The position numbers and the translations under genes were made by a program. The notes under the pieces are model-generated. The model was not told the DNA's origin. It saw nothing but the letters and a program-made list of their open reading frames with translations, and did no database searches. Below are positions 6,959-13,970 of a stretch of 14,093 bases of DNA, in pieces. How positions within the stretch are numbered: position 1 is the first letter of the stretch; each line of letters begins with the position of its first letter. This DNA comes from an uncultured Collinsella sp. (GTDB lineage Bacteria; Actinomycetota; Coriobacteriia; Coriobacteriales; Coriobacteriaceae), in NCBI GenBank assembly GCA_902476475.1, contig CABSDO010000053.1, positions 1-14,093 of the forward strand, in the 5' to 3' direction.

Positions 6959-9158
6959 ACTCGCTTGGGGCAACGTCCGCCGCGCCGGCCGCGACTACCT
7001 CGTCTACCTTTTGACGCTCACCCTGGGCGTCACGGTCTTCTATGCCTTTAACACCATCTCGATGCAGGTCGACATCGCCGGAATCGATGAAGAGGGCTTG
7101 GCGCAGGTTATGGGCAGCATACTCGGCGACCTGACGTACTTTTTGGCCGGTGTCATGGCCTTTTTGATGGTGTATGCCAATAACTTCATCATGAAACGCC
7201 GCAAGAAGGAGTTTGGCCTGTACCAGGTGCTCGGCATGGGGCGTGGGCGCGTCGCCACGATCATGGCGCTCGAGACCGTGATAGTATCGGTCGTGGCCTT
7301 TGTCGCCGGCATTGTGCTGGGTGTGGGACTCTCCCAGCTCATGACGTTCTTTACGGCCTCGCTCTTTAAGACACAGATCGCCAATTTCCACTTCTTTTTC
7401 TCGATGCATGCGTTCAATCTGACCCTTGCCTGCATGCTCGTAATGTTTGTGCTCACGCTACTGCTGAACCTTCGCGCCGTGCGTCGTACCAAACTCATCG
7501 AGCTTATGGGTGCCGAGCGTCGCAACGAGAGCATCAAGACACGCAACCCCTGGATCGCGATTGCCATCTTTGCCGTGGGCGTGGTGCTTGTGGGCGTGGC
7601 CTATTACCGTCTGCTACGTGATGGGTTCCCGCTAACCGCGACGGACAGCAAGCTGCAAGAGGCCATGAACCAGTTTGGTATTACGACCGCTATGGTTACC
7701 GTGGGCACCTTTGCCCTGTTCTGGGGACTCTCGGGCATGCTCATCAAGCTGCTGCAGAGCCTGCGCGGCGTGTATTGGCGCGGCCTCAACATGTTTACCG
7801 TGCGCCAGCTTGCGGCCAAAGTCAACACGGTGTGCTTTTCGATGGGCGTCATCGCGATGCTCCTGTTTTTGGCCATCACCTCGGTGACGTGCGGTATGTC
7901 AATTGCCAACGTGATGAATGAAAACCTGGAGCGCTATAACCCTGTTGACGTGTCTCAGACGTATGTCTATTACACGCCCGACACGCTCGACTACTACAAA
8001 GGGTACAAAGGGTATGCCAATCCGTCTGAGGCCGATCGCATGGTGCTGGCCGATACAACGGTCGATTTGTACCCTGCATGGCACGGCAAGGGCAAGTCGG
8101 CGGATAACAACGACGAGACCGGCAAGAAGGTCAATATCGCCGATGTTGCCGGTGAGCATGTGCAGATCGATTCGTATCTGAGTTACCCATTTGGCGGCTC
8201 GAATCCTTCGGTGACCCCAAGTGAGATGTGCAAGATCATGGGCGAAAAGCTTCCCAAGGCGTTCGGGGGTAGCAATGCCGATACGATGGGTCTGTTTGTG
8301 ACGCCGGCAAGCCAGTACAACAAGCTGCGTCAGATGATGGGCGAGGAGCCAGTGCACATTGGCCGCGACCAGTACTTGCTCACGTGTGATATGGGCGGCG
8401 AGCTGGTCGACCTGTACACCAAATACATGGCCGGCGGCCATACCCTCACCTTGGGTGGGCATGAGCTCAAGCCCGCAACCGATAAGTCGGACGAAGATAC
8501 GGCGGCCATCGCCAACTCGGCGATGGGCAGTAATCCGGGTACCGTCGTCGTTGCCGACGAGCTGTTGTCCCAACTTAATCTGCAGCCGTATTCCAGTAGC
8601 CTGCTCGTTAACTACAAACAGGGGATGGATACGACTGAGGCAGACGAGAGCATTAAAAACACTGTGCTCGACAATCTGCTCGTTGACGGCAAGGAGCCGG
8701 GGTCGTGGGGAATCTTCATCACACGCTCCGAGATGTACACGCAAGCAGCGCAAATGAACGGTCTTATTAGCTACCTAGCCATCTACATCGGCTTTGTATT
8801 GGTCGTTGCATGTGCGGCGATTCTGTCGATCCAGCAACTCTCCAACGTGGCCGACGGCAGCCGAAGCTATCGTGTGCTGGCACAGATCGGCTGCGACGAC
8901 CGCCAGATCCGCCATTCGGTGATGGCGCAGCAAGCGGTATTCTTCCTGTTCCCGCTGGCAGTGGGCCTGGCGCACTCCTTTGTGGCACTTAAGGTGATTA
9001 TCGAGTTGGTGAGCATATTCGGAAATATGAGCATCGGCGGCACCGTGGGCCTCACCTGTGCGATCTTCCTGGCAGCCTATGGTGGCTACTTCCTGGTGAC
9101 GTACCTCATGAGCGCCGGCATGGCACAAGCTGCCATCGCCACCCGCTACAGCGAGTAG
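6948..9158 (+). CDS. BceB-like FtsX-family ABC permease
   Basis: This is the 736-residue membrane partner of the preceding ATPase. The start MLCKLAWGNVRRAGRDYLVY is the standard opening of BceB/VraG permeases; ATG 6948 is preferred over GTG 6936 because it matches the family N-terminus. About ten transmembrane segments are visible: seven in residues 16-323, a large extracellular region at about 325-603, and three in the last 130 residues. This matches the 10-TM BceB layout with two FtsX domains and a substrate-sensing ectodomain, although the ectodomain is larger than I recall for typical BceB. Bce-type systems remove cell-wall-active peptides from their lipid targets. Here the substrate is unknown and no cognate sensor kinase is adjacent. 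A strong terminator follows 37 bases later. Confidence 0.9.
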   Translation: MLCKLAWGNVRRAGRDYLVYLLTLTLGVTVFYAFNTISMQVDIAGIDEEGLAQVMGSILGDLTYFLAGVMAFLMVYANNFIMKRRKKEFGLYQVLGMGRGRVATIMALETVIVSVVAFVAGIVLGVGLSQLMTFFTASLFKTQIANFHFFFSMHAFNLTLACMLVMFVLTLLLNLRAVRRTKLIELMGAERRNESIKTRNPWIAIAIFAVGVVLVGVAYYRLLRDGFPLTATDSKLQEAMNQFGITTAMVTVGTFALFWGLSGMLIKLLQSLRGVYWRGLNMFTVRQLAAKVNTVCFSMGVIAMLLFLAITSVTCGMSIANVMNENLERYNPVDVSQTYVYYTPDTLDYYKGYKGYANPSEADRMVLADTTVDLYPAWHGKGKSADNNDETGKKVNIADVAGEHVQIDSYLSYPFGGSNPSVTPSEMCKIMGEKLPKAFGGSNADTMGLFVTPASQYNKLRQMMGEEPVHIGRDQYLLTCDMGGELVDLYTKYMAGGHTLTLGGHELKPATDKSDEDTAAIANSAMGSNPGTVVVADELLSQLNLQPYSSSLLVNYKQGMDTTEADESIKNTVLDNLLVDGKEPGSWGIFITRSEMYTQAAQMNGLISYLAIYIGFVLVVACAAILSIQQLSNVADGSRSYRVLAQIGCDDRQIRHSVMAQQAVFFLFPLAVGLAHSFVALKVIIELVSIFGNMSIGGTVGLTCAIFLAAYGGYFLVTYLMSAGMAQAAIATRYSE

Positions 9159-9195
9159 CGAGCTGGTAAAACCGTCGCAAAATCAGAGGCGTATG

Positions 9196-9237
9196 ACCGC
9201 CGCGAAGGGACCAGGGGCCCTTTCGCGGCGGTTTTTT
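9196..9237 (+). terminator. Rho-independent terminator of the BceAB-like operon
   Basis: ACCGCCGCGAAGGG (9196-9209) pairs with CCCTTTCGCGGCGGT (9218-9232), with one bulged base and a short loop, and runs into six Ts. It lies just after the permease stop. Its stem sequence recurs in the hairpins at 9398-9432 and 13976-14017. Confidence 0.92.
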
Positions 9238-9260
9238 GCCTATCCGGTGCGTCTCGGATG

Positions 9261-9381
9261 CAAGTGAGTAGACTTTTTTGAACTTACCGAGCACATCGCG
9301 ACAAATGATCGGTAAAACCGCAGGTCAGAGCTGTGGCGTTTTAGGGCGTGCTTGGCCTCCTGCAAAAAGCCTACTCACTTG
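9261..9381. repeat. 121-base inverted-repeat element between transcription units
   Basis: Outer arms CAAGTGAGTAGACTTTTT (9261-9278) and AAAAAGCCTACTCACTTG (9364-9381) are complementary with one mismatch, and similarity continues weakly inward. Inside is a perfect 7-base inverted repeat, TTACCGA (9284-9290) and TCGGTAA (9309-9315). The interior also carries AAACCGCAGGTCA, shared with 4920-4932. No gene of note lies inside. It could be a dispersed intergenic element, a small RNA or a structured 3' region. Confidence 0.7.
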
Positions 9382-9389
9382 GTTTTTCT

Positions 9390-9509
9390 GCTAGAAGACC
9401 GCCGCGAAGGGAGGCAACTCCCCCGCGGCGGTTGACGTTTGCCCAGATAAAACCTGCCAAAATAAACCTGTCCCTTTTTAGCAGGTTATCGCTTCCAAAA
9501 GTGGAGGAT
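9390..9509. repeat. Long direct repeat, copy 1 (left edge of the low-GC module)
   Basis: This copy matches 13971-14093. The first part is a hairpin with stem ACCGCCGCG (9398-9406) and CGCGGCGGT (9424-9432). The second part, about 75 bases from 9435, differs from copy 2 at only about three positions. It contains AACCTGCCAAAA (9451-9462) facing TTTTTAGCAGGTT (9475-9487), a 12-base-pair stem with one mismatch in this copy. The sequence lies upstream of the promoter of the double-HTH regulator. This copy's hairpin lacks a U-tract. Confidence 0.85.
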
Positions 9510-9580
9510 CAGCGTGGTGCCTTTTGGTGGAGGGGGGATATTGATTAATTCGGGTAACATTTTTTTAACGCCGGGAACGA

Positions 9581-9589
9581 TGTTAAAAT
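9581..9589 (+). promoter_or_regulatory. Extended -10 promoter of the double-HTH membrane regulator
   Basis: TG-T-TAAAAT matches an extended -10; upstream is T-rich without a good -35. Transcription would start near 9596. That leaves no leader for an ATG at 9597 but a proper leader with AGGAG (9606-9610) for the ATG at 9621, which decides the start of the gene. Confidence 0.5.
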
Positions 9590-9620
9590 ACCCAAAATGC
9601 TATCTAGGAGCTTTGATTTT

Positions 9621-11354
9621 ATGGCAACCGAGGCAGCTACCCTGCAAAACGTGACGCGCTCGTTCCTCTGGCATTCAATTATGTTGTTTATAGGGGCGGC
9701 TGGTCTGTATTGTGTGGCGCCAAGTATTTATACGGGCCTTTCTGGCACCGTTCTTATCGGTCTGCATCTGTTTTCGGGCTTCTGTGTGGGCCTCATCTCT
9801 CGCCCTGTGAGACCGGGTATTTCCAAAAGGCTTTTTGGACTTATGCTCGTAGACATTGCACTTCTTGTGATGTACACGATATCTCTTAATGTCTTTCATC
9901 AATTTCATGTTGTGGTTTCGGCGCTCGCGTTCATTTTGTTGTTACTAGCCCCCTTGCTTGTCGCTTGCTGTTCTTGGGTGCTTGGCGGTGAATTCGCAAA
10001 CATACGTGCGGGATTAAAGGGGAAACATGTGGCCGATGGCTCTGCTCTCCACGGGTATCCTGAGCTCGCACTTTACAGCCCCGTTGTGCTCTTGATTGCT
10101 TTGCTTGTTGGCCTTCAGTTTCTTCCCGTCCCGTTGATGGACTCCATCGGTTCTTTCCTTTCCGTTAACGCCGAGATGGGGGTTGCTGCCTCGCTCGTCG
10201 AACCTCTTGCGTTTGGTAATGCCGCCGTTATTCTCGATACGGATTGTTTGTTTTCGCGCAATATAAACATCGGGGCTGTGCTCCTGAGCTTTGGTGGGCA
10301 TCAAGAGATCGTATTGCTTCTGGTTACCGTTTTGGGCAGTATCCTTGCCAGGGCCATAACGCGATTTTTCCCCGACTTAACGAGCGCTTTTTCTGCGGCC
10401 GCCAAATTAGGAGGAAAACACTCTGCAGTTGCCGATATCCTTACGGCTTCGGGTTTTTCTCAAAGGGAGTCCGCGGTTTTCTCTATGAGGATAGAGGGAA
10501 AAACGTACGAGGAGATTGCTTCTGCCTTGGACATTTCCCCGTCTACTGCCCGTACCTATTTGTCGCGGGCCTTGACTAAAACCGGATATAAAAACATTTC
10601 AGAGGCGACGGCTGGACTTCTCTTGTCAAAGGATGCGTGGCATCTTGACGCAACAAAAGGCCATGATCACCGTTCAGAATCGCTGGGGTCCTCATCGTTC
10701 AATCAGAACTGCAGGATAGTCTTCGTCTGCTTCCTGTTTATGTATGCGTCTGGAATGGGCATCGAGGAAATCCTCGTATGCTTCGGCTTTGAGCATGATG
10801 CGATAATCCTATCGATAGCTATAGTGCTTGTGGCCCTGTGTTGCCGTGCGGCTATACGGTGGATGTCTAAAATGCACTTGTGCCTTTCGCCTGAACTCAC
10901 CCTTTCTTCGGTGTCTGTGGGTGCTGGAGCAGCGTTCTGGGTTCACGATGTGGTAAGTCGACTGTACATTTTCTTTGAGTCCGTTGGGAGCGGTGAGGCC
11001 GTTGGCGGCCTTATGCCTGCCTTACGCGTGACTGCGTTCCTTGTCGTACTTATCCTTATGGCTAATTCGCTGCTATTCTTGCGTTCGAAAGATACGGTTC
11101 GGGTGGGTGATCGACGCGATACCGTGCGTGAGGCCTTCTTGAGGCTTGGTTTCACGCCGCTTTATGCCGATATCATGACATGCGTTTTTGATGGCAATAG
11201 AACCACCGAGATTTGCGCACATCTTAACGTTGCTCGGGGAACCGTCAAAGAGGCCAAGAGCAAGAGCTATGCCTTGCTTGGAGTTCACTCGGAGCGTGAA
11301 CTTAGAGATAGGGTTTTTAGTCTTATGGCAGATGTTATAGAAAATAGCAGGTAG
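9621..11354 (+). CDS. Membrane protein with two LuxR-type HTH domains (tandem TM-HTH units)
   Basis: This 577-residue putative membrane-bound regulator has a duplicated layout. Residues 15-245 carry about six transmembrane segments, and 277-332 a LuxR/GerE-like helix-turn-helix (GFSQRESAVFSMRIEGKTYE, then ISPSTARTYLSRAL). Residues 364-487 carry about four more transmembrane segments, and 508-566 a second such domain (GFTPLYADIMTCVFDGNRTT, then NVARGTVKEAKSKSYALLG). Single-HTH relatives with a multi-TM N-terminus are common in Coriobacteriia; two units in one chain are unusual. The second HTH is more diverged. ATG 9621 is chosen from the promoter and AGGAG. It is 124 bases ahead of the exporter gene on the same strand, so it may control or share transcription with it. 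Base composition is lower in GC than genes before 9160. The signal it senses is unknown. Confidence 0.82.
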   Translation: MATEAATLQNVTRSFLWHSIMLFIGAAGLYCVAPSIYTGLSGTVLIGLHLFSGFCVGLISRPVRPGISKRLFGLMLVDIALLVMYTISLNVFHQFHVVVSALAFILLLLAPLLVACCSWVLGGEFANIRAGLKGKHVADGSALHGYPELALYSPVVLLIALLVGLQFLPVPLMDSIGSFLSVNAEMGVAASLVEPLAFGNAAVILDTDCLFSRNINIGAVLLSFGGHQEIVLLLVTVLGSILARAITRFFPDLTSAFSAAAKLGGKHSAVADILTASGFSQRESAVFSMRIEGKTYEEIASALDISPSTARTYLSRALTKTGYKNISEATAGLLLSKDAWHLDATKGHDHRSESLGSSSFNQNCRIVFVCFLFMYASGMGIEEILVCFGFEHDAIILSIAIVLVALCCRAAIRWMSKMHLCLSPELTLSSVSVGAGAAFWVHDVVSRLYIFFESVGSGEAVGGLMPALRVTAFLVVLILMANSLLFLRSKDTVRVGDRRDTVREAFLRLGFTPLYADIMTCVFDGNRTTEICAHLNVARGTVKEAKSKSYALLGVHSERELRDRVFSLMADVIENSR

Positions 11355-11358
11355 AAGC

Positions 11359-11401
11359 CTGTAGACAAATAAGATTGTAAATCCATCCTACACGTCTACA
11401 G
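11359..11401. promoter_or_regulatory. Inverted repeat in the gap before the exporter, possible operator
   Basis: CTGTAGAC (11359-11366) and GTCTACAG (11394-11401) form a perfect 8-base inverted repeat with a 27-base spacer. It starts directly after the regulator stop codon. A weak -10-like TGTAAAT lies between the arms. It may be a binding site for the upstream HTH protein or a weak attenuating hairpin; no U-tract follows. Confidence 0.35.
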
Positions 11402-11478
11402 ACAGTTCTGACGATGAAGGCGATACTTCCGGACAACGGGTCCGACGACTCGTGTGTTGCGAACCGGAGGTGCTTGCT

Positions 11479-13392
11479 GTGAAGACCTGTGATTGCCTCA
11501 CATATGTACGGCTTAATTTAGAAGTTCTTGCGCGCAACCGGGGAATCATGTTGCTGACGGCGCTGCTCGCGCTCGTATTCTGCATCCCGGTATTTCTATC
11601 CGTTCCAACGGGAGCAGATTATCTATATGGTAGAGCTTCCATCGAAGACCAGAGAGCCCTTTTGGTCTCTCAAGTCTCTGACGGCGTTTATGACACTGCC
11701 CCACAGGAGCTCAACAGCATCATTGCCGACGAAAGGGCGTGCCTTGATCGGGCGCTTGAAAGCAAGGCGGACTCCAGAGAGTATTACGATGCGATTGCCG
11801 ATTACGACAATCTATTGCTCAAGGAATACCGACTCGGTTATTTGAATGGTGTTGATTCGGAGTTATCGCTTGAAGCCCAAGAACGTCTTCCCCGAGCCAT
11901 ATCGATGCTGGCCCATCCGGAATCGTACGACTCAACAACAAAAATGCCCGGGATGATCCTTCTCGCATATTATTGCGGCGCTGTTCCTGCAATAGCGTGG
12001 CTTTTGGTCCCGGTCCTCGTCCTCTATATGTCGCTTGAGGGGGATGGAAAGCGGTTCTACGATCGAGCGTTGTTGTCAAAGTTAGAGATGAATGCATGCC
12101 GCGTTCTCGTCTCTGGTATTGCATCGATGCTGGTTTTGGTTCTGGCGTTGGCTCCCTGTTTTGTATTGGCAACGGTGTTTAACGGTGTAGGTCAGACAGA
12201 GTACCCAGTCGTATTCATTCAGTATGGTGACGTAGTCGAAAGAACTGTGTTAGTTCAGCTAGGGCTATTTGCCGTCTTTGAAGCTGTGCTGTCGATGATG
12301 TTTGCTTGCTTGGGCGTGTGCGTGTACGCCGGAAGCAGAAACAGGGCCATTTCGTCCATGGTGATCGCTCTTGTGGGGGGCATAAGCCAGCTTCCGTTTT
12401 ATGCGAGCAAAGATGCTCCATGGCATGCGTTGCTGCCGTATATGGTGTCGAGCTATTCTGCCTCTTCGTTTGCGCTCGGCGGCGCATCTTACGCCAATGG
12501 AGCGGAGGTATCTCTCGTTCCTGAAGCCAGTGCATCGCACTGCCTCTTTGCCGTGATGGGCGCGTTTGCTGTTTGCGCGTTGGGGGTCATTTCGTTTTCG
12601 CGTCTAAAAAGCAAGAATCGCTGGGCCTGGAACCATATTCGCCCGGATAGTTTGGGCGAGAAAAGCTTGCTCTCTCTGTCGCTGGATGCGTTGACGGTTG
12701 GAAAAAACCAGCTGGTAAAGGGATTGCAGTTTGATATGCCCGCTGGCCAGATATGGGGTCTTGTCGCGCCAAATGGACATGGCAAGACTACGCTACTGAA
12801 TACTCTTTGGGGAGATGCTGGGCCATCAGTGCGCGTGTCAGGTTCTCTCTGTTTTCATGCAAAAGTATGCGTCGACCGTGAGGAAATGAGAAAGGTATTC
12901 TTTTTGGTTCCGAATAGGCCGTCGCTATTGATTCCATACATGACCGTCGCTTTTCATCTCGACCGATGCAGGAGAATTTGGCATTCACCTCGCACTTTGG
13001 ACCAAGTGCTTGATCGCTTTGACTTGACTGGGTTGAAGAATACGCCCGTATCTAGGCTGTCTGATGGAAATAGACAATTACTTAATGTCGCGATGGCGTA
13101 TATGTCCTATTGCGAAGTCGTCCTTTTGGATGAGCCCATGAATGCACTTGATGTGAGACACGTTGCGATTGTTTCGAATGCTCTTAGAGATGAAGCGGGT
13201 AGAGGAGCACATGTCATTATCTCTTCTCATCTTATCGGAAACCTCGAATCGCTCTGCGATGCCTCCGTATTGCTCACAGGGGATGACTCGCGTGTCGTTA
13301 CCAGAGAAATGGGAGGTGATTCGAAGTGGATCGGTAATGTATACGCGCAGCTTTTCAAGACGAACGACAGTAAAACTAGGAAAGGAAGATAA
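11479..13392 (+). CDS. Fused ABC exporter: ABC-2-like permease plus C-terminal ATPase
   Basis: This 637-residue half-transporter has its membrane domain first. There is one TM at about 20-42, an extracellular region of about 110 residues, then about five TMs between 158 and 375. The ATPase domain covers about 395-610: Walker A PNGHGKTT with K436, Walker B VVLLDEP with D551 and E552, and H-loop H584. Several motifs are off-consensus: the signature is LSDGN (527-531) instead of LSGGQ, and the Q-loop glutamine is replaced in FLVPNRPSL. The GTG at 11479 has GGAGG eight bases upstream; an ATG at 11452 lacks one. The next gene starts two bases after its stop, so they are coupled. Export of, or immunity to, the downstream secreted protein is a reasonable inference, but that protein has its own Sec-type signal. 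Confidence 0.87.
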   Translation: MKTCDCLTYVRLNLEVLARNRGIMLLTALLALVFCIPVFLSVPTGADYLYGRASIEDQRALLVSQVSDGVYDTAPQELNSIIADERACLDRALESKADSREYYDAIADYDNLLLKEYRLGYLNGVDSELSLEAQERLPRAISMLAHPESYDSTTKMPGMILLAYYCGAVPAIAWLLVPVLVLYMSLEGDGKRFYDRALLSKLEMNACRVLVSGIASMLVLVLALAPCFVLATVFNGVGQTEYPVVFIQYGDVVERTVLVQLGLFAVFEAVLSMMFACLGVCVYAGSRNRAISSMVIALVGGISQLPFYASKDAPWHALLPYMVSSYSASSFALGGASYANGAEVSLVPEASASHCLFAVMGAFAVCALGVISFSRLKSKNRWAWNHIRPDSLGEKSLLSLSLDALTVGKNQLVKGLQFDMPAGQIWGLVAPNGHGKTTLLNTLWGDAGPSVRVSGSLCFHAKVCVDREEMRKVFFLVPNRPSLLIPYMTVAFHLDRCRRIWHSPRTLDQVLDRFDLTGLKNTPVSRLSDGNRQLLNVAMAYMSYCEVVLLDEPMNALDVRHVAIVSNALRDEAGRGAHVIISSHLIGNLESLCDASVLLTGDDSRVVTREMGGDSKWIGNVYAQLFKTNDSKTRKGR

Positions 13393-13394
13393 CC

Positions 13395-13748
13395 ATGAAA
13401 CGCCATGTAACGAAGAACTTTGTGAAGGCAATGTTCGCATGTTTTATGCTTACCCTGTCGATGGTCACAATTCCCGTTTGTGCGACGGCGAAACCAGATG
13501 CAGGTTCTGTCGCGCCTTGTCGTCTTGTGACAGCGGACGTCTTGGACACTTACAAGTCGTTCTCCACTGCGAACCACCCGAGCGAGAATGTTGATTGTTT
13601 CGACCAGACATACAAGAGGCTGTCTTTCAAAACTTCGTATTCTCGTACGGGGCAAACGATTCTCTATACGGGTGCCGCGTTAAGCCCACGCGGCAACGGG
13701 ATGCCCGGGTTTGAGACAAAATATCAGTGCACATATCGTACCTGGTAG
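13395..13748 (+). CDS. Small secreted cysteine-containing protein, unknown function
   Basis: A 117-residue preprotein. It has a basic start (MKRHVTKNFVK), a hydrophobic core at about 12-28 and an A-x-A cleavage site (ATA, residues 30-32), so a mature protein of about 85 residues is exported by the Sec route. The mature part has three cysteines (C42, C68, C112), is rich in Ser, Thr and Tyr, and ends in YRTW. AAAGGAAG at 13381-13388 and a two-base gap tie its translation to the ABC exporter gene. I do not recognise a family. Size, signal peptide and ABC neighbour recall secreted bacteriocins of the lactococcin 972 type, but no diagnostic motif is visible. It could equally be an exporter accessory protein or an adhesin-like factor. 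Confidence 0.75.
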   Translation: MKRHVTKNFVKAMFACFMLTLSMVTIPVCATAKPDAGSVAPCRLVTADVLDTYKSFSTANHPSENVDCFDQTYKRLSFKTSYSRTGQTILYTGAALSPRGNGMPGFETKYQCTYRTW

Positions 13749-13818
13749 ACAACTCTAGGATCGGATCTCTCCGAATAACTTTGTGGCGGACTTGTTTAAC
13801 GCTACCGCTCCTTCGTTT

Positions 13819-13875
13819 ATCTCAATCTGTAACATCTGACTGGCAAAAACGCTTCTACCTGTTACAGATTGAGAT
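13819..13875. repeat. Hairpin 1 of a twin palindrome
   Basis: ATCTCAATCTGTAACA (13819-13834) and TGTTACAGATTGAGAT (13860-13875) form a perfect 16-base-pair stem around a 25-base loop. The arms are nearly the same as those of hairpin 2, while the loops differ. It lies 70 bases after the secreted-protein gene, before the operon's terminator. Confidence 0.85.
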
Positions 13876-13897
13876 TATTCGACGCGCGTTCTGTAAC

Positions 13898-13958
13898 TCG
13901 TCTCGATCTGTAACAGTAAGACGGCGATTTGGTCTCCATATGTTACAGATTGAGACGA
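13898..13958. repeat. Hairpin 2 of a twin palindrome
   Basis: Arms 13898-13915 and 13941-13958 pair over 18 bases with a single G-T wobble (CGATCTGTAACA against TGTTACAGATTG). An extra half copy, CTGTAAC, is at 13891-13897. Together with hairpin 1, the word TGTTACAGATTGAGA appears four times in alternating orientation within 140 bases. It may be a protein-binding array, a dispersed intergenic palindrome or a structured RNA. Confidence 0.85.
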
Positions 13959-13970
13959 AAGAAAGCGTGA

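Noticed and set aside
9348..9548. Plus-strand open frame across the inverted repeat, and its mirror at 9106-9294 on the minus strand
   Set aside because: Both read MLG-x(n)-YSL only because they start in the two arms of the same inverted repeat; no other coding evidence.
13819..13958. CRISPR array
   Set aside because: The repeats alternate in orientation and form two hairpins, with only four copies, uneven spacing and no cas genes.
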